In this document: one piece after another, positions 56,640 to 64,000 of the stretch
Layout of the letters: every line of letters begins with the position of its first letter
Numbering within the stretch: the stretch's first letter is position 1
Assembly: GCF_900115105.1 (NCBI RefSeq)
Contig: NZ_FOYP01000001.1
Coordinates: 1-64,000 of the forward strand
Length of the DNA: 64,000 bases
Origin: Yoonia tamlensis
GTDB taxonomy: Bacteria; Pseudomonadota; Alphaproteobacteria; Rhodobacterales; Rhodobacteraceae
Reading direction: 5' to 3'
The notes under the pieces: model-generated
The model's input: only the letters and a program-made list of their open reading frames with translations
Told to the model about the DNA's origin: nothing
The model's database searches: none
Made by a program: the position numbers and the translations under genes

Positions 56640-56721
56640 GCGCCGCCAAGTTGTTGATGCCCGTCGCGTTTTCTGGGCATAGTCCGCGGCGAAAGCATCA
56701 GTAATCCGGACGGGCCAAATC

Positions 56722-57486
56722 ATGACAAAAGTTGCAATTATCACGGGCGGCCTGTCGGGCATGGGGCTTGCGGTTGCAAAGCGGCTGCATAGCGCAGGCA
56801 CGGTCGTTTGCATTGGCGCGCGCCGTGGCGACGACGCGGACGCGATCGCAAAATTGCACGCCGCAATTGGCGCGCCGATTATGGTTGGTGCCTTGGACGT
56901 GCGCGATAGCCAAAGCGTTGCAGCGTTTGTCGACCGCGTGATCGCCGCGCACGGGCGGGTTGATATTTTGGTGAACACGGCGGGCGTCTACGAAGAATCC
57001 GCTGTGATCGAACACCCTGACGCCATGTGGGACGCCACGATTGATACCAATCTGACCGGCAGCTTTAAGATGATCCGCGCTGTGATGGCGGGCATGGTGG
57101 CGCAAAAATGGGGGCGGATCGTGAACCTTGCCTCTGTTGCGGCGCATCAGGGCATGCCCAATAACGCCGCCTATTGCGCGTCAAAGGCAGGGCTTTTGGG
57201 CTTGGGCCGCTGTGTATCTCTTGAAGGGGCGGCGCATGGCGTGACCTGCACCAGCATTAGCCCGACATGGGTTGAAACCGAGATGCTCAAGCAGTTCGTC
57301 GATCAGGAAATCGCGGAAACCGGCGCGCCGCGCGCGCAGGTGCGGGCCAAGTACGAGGCGTCAAACCCGCAGGGCGCATTGGTCCAGCCCGAAGAAATCG
57401 CCGATCTTGTTGCGTTTCTGGTCAGCGACGCGGGCCGTGCGATCACGATGGAAGATATTCAGGTTAACGCCGGATCGCTTTGGTAG
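56722..57486 (+). CDS. Short-chain dehydrogenase/reductase
   Basis: 254-residue classical SDR. NAD(P) motif TGGLSGMG at 8-15, NTAG, the catalytic Ser in NLASVAA and Tyr-Lys in YCASKAG, then a C-terminal DIQVNAGSLW. It resembles polyol and 3-hydroxy-acid dehydrogenases. Placed 82 bases after the LacI gene and in the same direction, it may act on the sugar or polyol taken up by the neighbouring importer. Confidence 0.9.
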   Translation: MTKVAIITGGLSGMGLAVAKRLHSAGTVVCIGARRGDDADAIAKLHAAIGAPIMVGALDVRDSQSVAAFVDRVIAAHGRVDILVNTAGVYEESAVIEHPDAMWDATIDTNLTGSFKMIRAVMAGMVAQKWGRIVNLASVAAHQGMPNNAAYCASKAGLLGLGRCVSLEGAAHGVTCTSISPTWVETEMLKQFVDQEIAETGAPRAQVRAKYEASNPQGALVQPEEIADLVAFLVSDAGRAITMEDIQVNAGSLW

Positions 57487-57488
57487 GG

Positions 57489-60278
57489 CTATTGGTCCAA
57501 GCGGCGTGAAATCAACAAATCAGGCGCGCTGATGCTGGCAAAGGGCGTGTCGGCAATATTTTCCCATGCGGCGCGTGCCTGCCCAAAATCAAACCGCGCA
57601 TCGGCGTGCAAAACCGTGAGGTCTGATGCAATCAGCGCGCGTTCGGCTTGGGTCACGGGGGCTTGTGCCAGCCACTCTGCCACCGGAACCGTGGGCAGCT
57701 GGTTTGGATTGGCCCATAGATCAGGCGCAAGGTTGAAATAGCGCGCCCCGTCACTGGCCGGAATTTCGACCAAGAACCGCGCCGCGCTATGCACATCAAT
57801 CATCCGGAACATTAGCCCCTCTGGGACGGTGCGCATTTTGGCGCAGGCCGTCACGATGGTTTCATAGATGTCATTGGGGTTTGGCGCGTCCAGATCATAA
57901 AGCGAAGGCAGGCGCACGATTGCCGCGCGCACGCTGGATGCTGCAATCATCTGTTCGGCGTCGATCTTGGCCGCGCCATAGCCGCCGCAACTTTCGTAAA
58001 GGCTGGTGGCGGTTTCCGGATGCCGCCCGCCAGTATCGGGGAACACGGCGACAGAGGATGAAAACCGCAGATCCGCATCCGCATCGCGGCAGAATTGCAA
58101 GATATTCGCGATGCCGGCCTTGGACCAGATTTCCATATTCGCGCGATCGACCGCAAGGTTGACCATCGCCGCGCAATGAATGACCGACTGCGTATTGGCG
58201 CAAAGTGCTGCGTAATCCGCGCCGCCCAGCCCAAAACGCGCGTCTTCGATGGCGGCGGGCAGCATGACCAGACGGTTGGGCGCGACCCCGTGCGTGGCGG
58301 CGATTTCATGCAGCCGTTCCAGCGCATCGCGGCGTTTGGGGCGCACCAGACAATAGATGACCTGATCTTGGGGCAGGTGCCGCGCGGCGGCGGCCAGAAC
58401 GCGACTGCCCAAGAACCCCGTCACACCGGTCAGCAAAATGCCCTTGCGGTCAAATCCGCCGCTGGGTTGCGGCGCGGCCACGGCTTGGGTCAGCACATCG
58501 TGCAGCCGATCCAACGGGACGTTAAGTGCAAAGTCGAAATCAACCCGGCGGTCATAGGCCTGTTCGAGCGCAAGCACGAGGTTCACCGCCATCAATGAAT
58601 CGCCCCCGCAGTCATGGAATGACTGGCTTGGGTCAATCTCGGTGACCGCGCAACCCAAGGCTTGGGCGCTAAAGATCACGCTGGGCCGTGTTTCGGTTGT
58701 GGCGGTATCTTGCGTGCTGCGCATCTGCACGGGTGGCAGGGCCTTAAAGTCGCATTTGCCGGACACCGGATTAATCGGGATCGCGTCCAGCGCAACTAGA
58801 TAGCTTGGCACACAATAGGCGGGCAGTTCGGCGCGCAGCGCCTTGGACAGGGCGGCGGGCATCCGGTTTTCGCCAGATTTCAGGCCCCATTTTTCTAGGT
58901 TCTGTGCGGCTCCGGTCACATCCGCGCAATAGTAGAACGCCAACGCCTTGCCTTGCACGCCTGCATCAACAATCCACGGCACGCCCTGTAAGAACCCCAG
59001 AAAATGCCCAAGCGATTCCGTCAGTTCGCGGGTCTGGATACTATGCCCGCGCAATTTGAGCATATGCGCAATCCGGCCCATCACATGGATCATGCCGTCG
59101 GGCGTAACATAGCCTTGGTCGCCGGTATCATACAGCCGCACCGCGCGCCCGTTCAGCACCAATTCACGAAACCGCAACTGCGTTTCTTCGGCCCTGTTCA
59201 CATAGCCGGGGCCTAGCATCTTTGGCCCTTCGAAATGCAACAGACCGGGTTGGCCGAGCGCGCATTCTTGGTCATGATCGTCCAGAACAACGGCTCGCAA
59301 ATCGGGCATGGCCACGCCAACAGCACCGGGCACCCGCGCGGTGTCGGTGATCTGGGTCATCGCGATATCATGGGTTTCGCAGATGCTATACAGGTTCCAC
59401 AGCTGCGCGCGGGGCAGTTTTTGCATCGCAGATGCGACCAGCGCGTCGCTCACGACTTCGCCATTCAAGATGATCCGTTGCAAGGGCACATCCTTGCACA
59501 TTTCTACGGTCGCGGCTTGCAGGGTCTTTTCCAGCGCCGAAGGCGTGAACAGCATCTCTGTCACATTATAGCGGATCAAAAAGGCGACCAGATCGGCGGG
59601 GTTCAATAGTTCCTGAAAACTTGGAAAGCACATGCGCGCGCCATCGCGCAGCGGACGGAACATTTCCCAGATCGCAAAGATATAGATGCCAATGGTCTGG
59701 CTTGGATCATAGGGCGTGTATGCATCGCGCCATTCATAAGAAAGATAGGCCGCCTGCTGTGTGACAGGGATACATTTTGGCCGCCCCGTGGTGCCGGATG
59801 TCGCGACAATATAAATTGCCGCATCGGCCAAAATCGGCGGCGCGGCGACAGGCAGCAAAGGCACGGTGGGCAGGTCAATGGTAAGCGCGGCCACATCGAT
59901 ATAGCTGTGCGATTGCGGCAATTGTCCTGCCGCCGCAGGCTGGCACATCAGCACGGTGTCAATGCCAAGTTCGGCCAGTATATTGGCCAGAACATCGGTG
60001 GGCATCGCCGGATCAAGATGCACAAACGGGCGCCCCGCTACCACGCAAGCGGTCACGGCCGCTGCAAAAATGCTTGAGGGTTTGCCAAATACCGCTACGG
60101 CGCCGGTCTTGGGCAATGCGGGTTCAATGCGCGCGATACAGGCCGCAAGCTGCCCATATGTCAGGGTCAGTTCCGTATCGACAAAGGCCGTCCGGTGCTG
60201 ATGGGTCTGCAACGCCTTTGCGATTTGTGAAGGCACGTTTTGTGGCAGCAATTGCGCTGCGATTTGGGTTTGTGTCAT
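57489..60278 (-). CDS. A-T-R enzyme: adenylation, carrier, thioester reductase
   Basis: 929 residues with the layout of carboxylic-acid or alpha-aminoadipate reductases and single-module NRPS-like reductases. Adenylation domain (1-520): TSGTTGRPK at 160-168, YDTGD at 383-387 and the catalytic lysine in NPVSGKCD (Lys508). Carrier domain with phosphopantetheine Ser561 in CGGDSLMA. Reductase domain (about 612-929): NADP motif GVTGFLG at 618-624 and YGAAK at 767-771. It would activate an acid, hold it as a thioester and release an aldehyde or alcohol. No condensation domain, and no other biosynthetic or phosphopantetheinyl-transferase genes nearby. Substrate unknown. Its stop is two bases from the SDR stop (convergent). 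Confidence 0.92.
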   Translation of the reverse strand: MTQTQIAAQLLPQNVPSQIAKALQTHQHRTAFVDTELTLTYGQLAACIARIEPALPKTGAVAVFGKPSSIFAAAVTACVVAGRPFVHLDPAMPTDVLANILAELGIDTVLMCQPAAAGQLPQSHSYIDVAALTIDLPTVPLLPVAAPPILADAAIYIVATSGTTGRPKCIPVTQQAAYLSYEWRDAYTPYDPSQTIGIYIFAIWEMFRPLRDGARMCFPSFQELLNPADLVAFLIRYNVTEMLFTPSALEKTLQAATVEMCKDVPLQRIILNGEVVSDALVASAMQKLPRAQLWNLYSICETHDIAMTQITDTARVPGAVGVAMPDLRAVVLDDHDQECALGQPGLLHFEGPKMLGPGYVNRAEETQLRFRELVLNGRAVRLYDTGDQGYVTPDGMIHVMGRIAHMLKLRGHSIQTRELTESLGHFLGFLQGVPWIVDAGVQGKALAFYYCADVTGAAQNLEKWGLKSGENRMPAALSKALRAELPAYCVPSYLVALDAIPINPVSGKCDFKALPPVQMRSTQDTATTETRPSVIFSAQALGCAVTEIDPSQSFHDCGGDSLMAVNLVLALEQAYDRRVDFDFALNVPLDRLHDVLTQAVAAPQPSGGFDRKGILLTGVTGFLGSRVLAAAARHLPQDQVIYCLVRPKRRDALERLHEIAATHGVAPNRLVMLPAAIEDARFGLGGADYAALCANTQSVIHCAAMVNLAVDRANMEIWSKAGIANILQFCRDADADLRFSSSVAVFPDTGGRHPETATSLYESCGGYGAAKIDAEQMIAASSVRAAIVRLPSLYDLDAPNPNDIYETIVTACAKMRTVPEGLMFRMIDVHSAARFLVEIPASDGARYFNLAPDLWANPNQLPTVPVAEWLAQAPVTQAERALIASDLTVLHADARFDFGQARAAWENIADTPFASISAPDLLISRRLDQ

Positions 60279-60607
60279 TCCAAAAACGTCTATTCATGCA
60301 AGGTTTGCGACATTGCGCCGATGTGGTTCCTTCGCGAATATGCGCGTGAATTGCAACAATAAAGCGCATCGCGATGATTGCAGCCAAGGCTGTGGTGCGC
60401 AGACGCCTCGCCAAGGGCCGTAGAACGGAAAATGCACGTATTCCAGTATATTGCGCGTTTCAGAAATGCCGCCACAGGTTGTATTTATCAAATGGTCAAG
60501 ATTTCGTTTGAAACTGTCGCAAAATTTTCACAAGCTGTTTCTATGGACTTTTTCTGTTCTGCGCGCCGTTCTGGCCGCGGCCACCTGTAAATGAATGGAC
60601 CTCTGAT
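60279..60607. other. Divergent intergenic region between the A-T-R gene and potF-like gene
   Basis: About 330 bases that must hold both promoters. I see no convincing -35/-10 pair or operator. The stretch before the binding-protein gene is A+T-rich (about 60490-60560). Confidence 0.5.
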
Positions 60608-61669
60608 ATGAAACTTGGACTAGCATCAACGACAGTTATGATTGCCGCATTGTCGGCAACCACCCTTTCGGCCGATACGCTGCGGCTGTTGACTTGGGGT
60701 GGCTATGCGCCTGAAGACGTGATCGCGATGTTCGAAGCCGAAACCGGCCACACTGTCGAAGTGACAACTTCTAACAACGAAGAAATGATTGCGAAACTGC
60801 GCGCAACCAACGGTGGCGGCTTTGATCTTGCCCAGCCAAGCCAGGACCGGATTGCCGGCGCTCAAGAAGAATTCGGCATCTACAAACCGATTGATATGTC
60901 GCGCATCGACGCTGCGCAGTTCATTCCTTCCATGCTGGCAGCAACTGCCGCCAACTCGACATACGAAGGCGAAGTTTACGGGCTGCCACATGTCTGGGGC
61001 ACCAGCGGGTTGGTTGTGAACACAGCCGAAGCGCCCCAAGTCACCGACTATACCGACCTGTGCGACGATTCCGTTGCGGGTTCTGTATCCTACCGTCTCA
61101 AGCGTCCGACGCTGATCGGTTTTGGCTATTCCATGGGTCTTGACCCGTTTGCCGCCTATGCTGACATCGACGCATACCAAGCCATTCTGGACGAGGTCGA
61201 AGCCGCGCTGATCGCTTGTAAGCCAAATGTGAAAACCTATTGGGATGGCGGCGACGAGATCAAGAATCTGCTGCGGTCCGGCGAAGTTGTCGCCGCGATG
61301 GCGTGGGACACTGGCGGCTGGCAGCTGAATGCTGACAATGCCGATATCACATTCGTCGCCCCCGAAGCGGGTGCGCTGGGCTGGATCGACACATTTGTGC
61401 TGCCTGCACGTGGCCGTGCGGATGATGCTGCTTATGACTGGATCAACTTTGTGATGCGCCCTGAAATCGCATCCATGATCACAAATGCCGCGGGTAACTT
61501 TACCGCCGCCGTGAATGGCGATGTTGACGTTAGCGCAGATCTCAAAGCCCGCTACCAAGCCAGCTTTGATCAGGCAGCAATCGACAACATCAAATGGTAC
61601 CCACCTGTGCCTGCCGGTCTGGAAGCGCTTGAAGGTGCCGCATTGGACCGCATCAACGCGTCCAACTAA
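60608..61669 (+). CDS. Polyamine-type ABC transporter, binding protein
   Basis: 353 residues with signal peptide (ending ALSATTLSA) and the PotD/PotF pattern: LRLLTWGGYAPEDVIAMFEAETGHTVEVTTSNNEEMIAKLRA, YGLPHVWGTSGLVVNTA, GEVVAAMAWDTGGW. Ligand is probably a polyamine or related cation. First gene of the operon, with ATPase and two permeases following. Confidence 0.9.
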   Translation: MKLGLASTTVMIAALSATTLSADTLRLLTWGGYAPEDVIAMFEAETGHTVEVTTSNNEEMIAKLRATNGGGFDLAQPSQDRIAGAQEEFGIYKPIDMSRIDAAQFIPSMLAATAANSTYEGEVYGLPHVWGTSGLVVNTAEAPQVTDYTDLCDDSVAGSVSYRLKRPTLIGFGYSMGLDPFAAYADIDAYQAILDEVEAALIACKPNVKTYWDGGDEIKNLLRSGEVVAAMAWDTGGWQLNADNADITFVAPEAGALGWIDTFVLPARGRADDAAYDWINFVMRPEIASMITNAAGNFTAAVNGDVDVSADLKARYQASFDQAAIDNIKWYPPVPAGLEALEGAALDRINASN

Positions 61670-61690
61670 GACCGATCAAACGACCCATGT

Positions 61691-61724
61691 GAAGGGCGCG
61701 GTTGCCGCGCCCTTCACTGCTATT
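61691..61724 (+). terminator. Attenuating hairpin after the binding-protein gene
   Basis: Perfect 11-pair stem GAAGGGCGCGG/CCGCGCCCTTC, three-base loop TTG, weak TATTTT tail. It lies in the 73-base gap before the ATPase gene, like the aapJ-aapQ hairpin. Confidence 0.7.
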
Positions 61725-61742
61725 TTAGGACGATACCCCCCG

Positions 61743-62843
61743 ATGACAACGCCAGCCGACCTTGTTTGCAAAGACCTGACCAAAGACTTTGATAAATTTC
61801 GCGCCGTTGACCGCGTCAGCTTTGAAGTGCCGCAAGGGTCGTTCTTTTCCATTCTCGGCCCGTCTGGCTGTGGCAAGACCACGCTTTTGCGGATGATTGC
61901 GGGGTTCCAGTTTCCGACAAGCGGCGATCTGCTGATCAAGGGTAAGTCGATGATCGACGTCGGCCCCAGCAAGCGGCCGGTGTCGATGGTATTTCAACAC
62001 CTTGCCCTGTTTCCGATGATGAATATCGGCAAGAACGTCGGTTTCGGCTTGCGCCAGCGCGGCGTGCCTGCGGCGGAAATCAAAACCCGCGTTGGTCGCG
62101 TGCTGGAACGTGTCGGCCTGCCGGGAATTGAGGATCGTCAGGTTGACCAGCTTTCGGGCGGACAAAAGCAGCGCGTGGCGATTGCCCGCTGTATGGTGCT
62201 TGAGCCTGATGTCTTGCTGCTGGATGAACCGCTTGGCGCGCTTGATCTCAAGCTGCGCGAACATATGAAGATCGAGCTGAAATCGCTGCAAGCCGAATTC
62301 AACACCACATTTGTCTATATCACCCACGACCAATCCGAAGCCTTGGTCATGAGCGACAACATCGCCGTGATGAACAAGGGCCGGTTTGATCAGATCGGCA
62401 CCGCAAAAGAGCTGTACTATGAGCCCGCGAATGCATTCGTGGCGGGTTTTGTGGGGGATGCGAATAAATTCAGCGGCAAGATCACCGCGCGCGACGGGCA
62501 AACCGTAAGCCTTGTCACGGATGGCGGCGTGACATTGCACGCGCAGGCCGTGCAGGCCGTTCCAGAAATCGGCGCTCGCGCCCAAATATTTGTCCGCCCC
62601 GAGGCAATTGCACTGTCCAAGACGGCCCCCGCCAACAGCCCGAATGCAAGCGCGCGCGTGGTGGATAGCGTGCTTTTCAACGGGGCGAACAGCATGGTTT
62701 TGCTGCGTGATCCACAGTCGGGCGAATTGCTGCAAGTCACCCTGCCGCAAACCGGCGCATTCTTGGGGTTAGCCAAAGGCGACACCGTTTATGCCAGCTG
62801 GGAACCCGCCCAAGCCCGCTGTTTCGCAGCCGAGGCAGCATAG
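61743..62843 (+). CDS. Polyamine-type ABC transporter, ATPase
   Basis: 366 residues of the PotA/PotG family. Walker [10 protein letters not shown] near residue 39, signature [13 protein letters not shown], Walker [13 protein letters not shown]-loop THDQSEAL, and a C-terminal TOBE-like domain (about 270-366). The start at 61743 is chosen over a longer frame that crosses the upstream gene. One base from its stop the permease begins. Confidence 0.93.
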   Translation: MTTPADLVCKDLTKDFDKFRAVDRVSFEVPQGSFFSILGPSGCGKTTLLRMIAGFQFPTSGDLLIKGKSMIDVGPSKRPVSMVFQHLALFPMMNIGKNVGFGLRQRGVPAAEIKTRVGRVLERVGLPGIEDRQVDQLSGGQKQRVAIARCMVLEPDVLLLDEPLGALDLKLREHMKIELKSLQAEFNTTFVYITHDQSEALVMSDNIAVMNKGRFDQIGTAKELYYEPANAFVAGFVGDANKFSGKITARDGQTVSLVTDGGVTLHAQAVQAVPEIGARAQIFVRPEAIALSKTAPANSPNASARVVDSVLFNGANSMVLLRDPQSGELLQVTLPQTGAFLGLAKGDTVYASWEPAQARCFAAEAA

Positions 62844-63704
62844 ATGACCGACAAGTCGAAACTGGGGTTTTACCTGTTGCTGATGCCGCTGCTGCTTTGG
62901 TTGATTACCCTGATCATATTACCGCACATCGGGCTGTTCATGGTGTCGATCAGCGAAAAGATCGGGGTGCGCCAATATGAAACCGGCCTTGGAAATTATG
63001 CCGTTTTCTTTAACGAACCGCTGTATTGGCGTACATTCGCACGCACCGCGTTCATGTCGATTTTTACCACGGTGCTGACATTGGTGCTGGGGTTTCCGGT
63101 GGCCTATTACATCGCCAAGCTGACGCGCGGGCGCACAAAAACCACGCTTTTCTTGATGTGCCTGATCCCGTTTTGGGTGTCGGAACTGGTGCGCACATTC
63201 GGTTGGATGATCTTGTTGCGTGAAACAGGTGTTTTGTCGAATTTCCTGCAATACACTGGCGTCATCGGCGGACCTGTCGAATTTTTGTATAATGACGGCG
63301 CGATCATGGTCGGGCTGGTCTATACTTCGATCCTGTTCATGATTGTGCCGCTTGTCACCACGCTGGATAGCCTTGACGACAGCCTGATTGAAGCGGGTTA
63401 TGATCTTGGCGGATCGGGCTATTCCATCATGCGCGAAATCGTCATTCCCCACGCCATGCCCGGTATTGTATCGGGCTGTATCGTGGTTTTCATGCTGTCG
63501 CTGGGTAACTATCTGACCCCGATCCTGCTGGGCGGCAAGGACAGCCTGTGGTTCACGGGGCTGATCTATACGCAGTTCATTACCCGCTTTAACTGGGAAC
63601 TTGGATCGGCCTTTGGTTTTCTGCTTCTGGCGCTGTCATCGACAATTGTTTTCCTCGGCCTGAAACTGTCGCGGCAATCGCTTTCTGATACGATGGGGCG
63701 CTAG
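62844..63704 (+). CDS. Polyamine-type ABC transporter, permease 1
   Basis: 286-residue PotB/PotH-type permease with six helices and the loop EAGYDLGGSGYSIMREIVIPHAMPGIVSGC, the EAA motif for the ATPase. Starts directly after the ATPase stop codon. Confidence 0.92.
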   Translation: MTDKSKLGFYLLLMPLLLWLITLIILPHIGLFMVSISEKIGVRQYETGLGNYAVFFNEPLYWRTFARTAFMSIFTTVLTLVLGFPVAYYIAKLTRGRTKTTLFLMCLIPFWVSELVRTFGWMILLRETGVLSNFLQYTGVIGGPVEFLYNDGAIMVGLVYTSILFMIVPLVTTLDSLDDSLIEAGYDLGGSGYSIMREIVIPHAMPGIVSGCIVVFMLSLGNYLTPILLGGKDSLWFTGLIYTQFITRFNWELGSAFGFLLLALSSTIVFLGLKLSRQSLSDTMGR

Positions 63705-64000
63705 ATGATCCCGACAATTCCGCAAACCAAGCTGCTCAAATGGTCTTATCGGGCCTATGTCACGCTGTTCTTCGTCTACCTTGCGTTGCCGCTGACGGTG
63801 GTCAGCGTGTTTGCCTTTAACAATAGCGTGTTCCCGTCCCTGCCATGGGAAGGGTTCACAATGGCATGGTTTTTCGGGACTGAAGCGCCGTTCATCGGCG
63901 TGTTCAATGAACGATCAATCATGCGCGCGATTGGCACTTCGGCCTTTGTTGCCGTTTGGGTCGCGGGGCTGGCGGTATTCGTGGGGACCTGTAATGCGTT
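63705..64000 (+). CDS. Polyamine-type ABC transporter, permease 2 (partial, runs off window)
   Basis: Begins at ATG 63705, right after the first permease's stop: MIPTIPQTKLLKWSYRAY, then a first membrane helix VTLFFVYLALPLTVVSVFAF and the family segment FNNSVFPSLPWEGFTMAWF. The frame is open to the window edge (98 codons seen). By position and sequence it is the PotC/PotI-type second permease. Confidence 0.9.
   Translation, partial: MIPTIPQTKLLKWSYRAYVTLFFVYLALPLTVVSVFAFNNSVFPSLPWEGFTMAWFFGTEAPFIGVFNERSIMRAIGTSAFVAVWVAGLAVFVGTCNA

Overview
The window is bacterial chromosome from an alphaproteobacterium, most likely a marine Rhodobacterales (Roseobacter-group) species. The evidence is the order and sequence of the ribosomal supercluster, the AapJQMP amino-acid importer, an ATP12-type assembly chaperone, the yidC-engB-argB order, a monomeric NADP isocitrate dehydrogenase, and a sulfide/persulfide oxidation set. 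Genus cannot be fixed from the sequence alone. I saw no rRNA, tRNA, CRISPR array, transposase or integrase.

Region 1 (1-26852) is the tuf/S10/spc/alpha ribosomal supercluster. It holds tuf; rpsJ-rplC-rplD-rplW; rplB-rpsS-rplV-rpsC-rplP; rpmC-rpsQ-rplN-rplX-rplE-rpsN-rpsH-rplF-rplR-rpsE-rpmD; rplO-secY-adk; and rpsM-rpsK-rpoA-rplQ. Ancestral gene order is kept, but non-ribosomal DNA splits the cluster: a Stealth-type sugar phosphotransferase after tuf; a YdeI-like gene and a DUF262-HNH defence-type gene between rplW and rplB; seven genes between rplP and rpmC (DUF2145, small lipoprotein, TIGR02466 oxygenase, LysM-binding-protein fusion, PPK2, two unknown genes); and a DUF1127 gene plus a glycosyltransferase between rpmD and rplO. 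Most upstream blocks end in a clear terminator and the following block has its own promoter. Four of these promoters share a C-rich spacer beside the -10 box. A second, diverged copy of the last codons of rplW lies downstream of the YdeI gene and looks like an integration scar.

Region 2 (26938-31439) is a compact housekeeping run with overlapping genes: DUF3052-like protein, rarA, crcB, an RluC-type pseudouridine synthase, a HAD phosphatase and the ATP12 chaperone. Region 3 (31657-36250) is the aapJQMP L-amino-acid ABC importer, ended by a strong terminator.

Region 4 (36276-46671, all on the minus strand) holds a SixA-like phosphatase, a secreted unknown protein, argB, engB, yidC, a 57-residue ORF, then a sulfur module read in the order Crp/Fnr regulator, DUF2892 membrane protein, persulfide dioxygenase, a TIGR01244-SQR fusion flavoprotein, and a SulP transporter. 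Together these could oxidise sulfide to persulfide and on to sulfite, and move the oxyanion across the membrane.

Region 5 (46804-51742) holds an AcoR-like GAF-Fis regulator without an AAA+ domain, next to an aldehyde dehydrogenase with a palindromic operator candidate between them, then monomeric isocitrate dehydrogenase. Region 6 (51868-57486) is a ribose-type sugar ABC importer divergent from a LacI repressor, with two LacI-type operators in front of the importer, followed by a short-chain dehydrogenase. Region 7 is a free-standing A-T-R (adenylation, carrier, thioester reductase) enzyme on the minus strand and a polyamine-type PotFGHI importer, whose last permease runs off the right edge.
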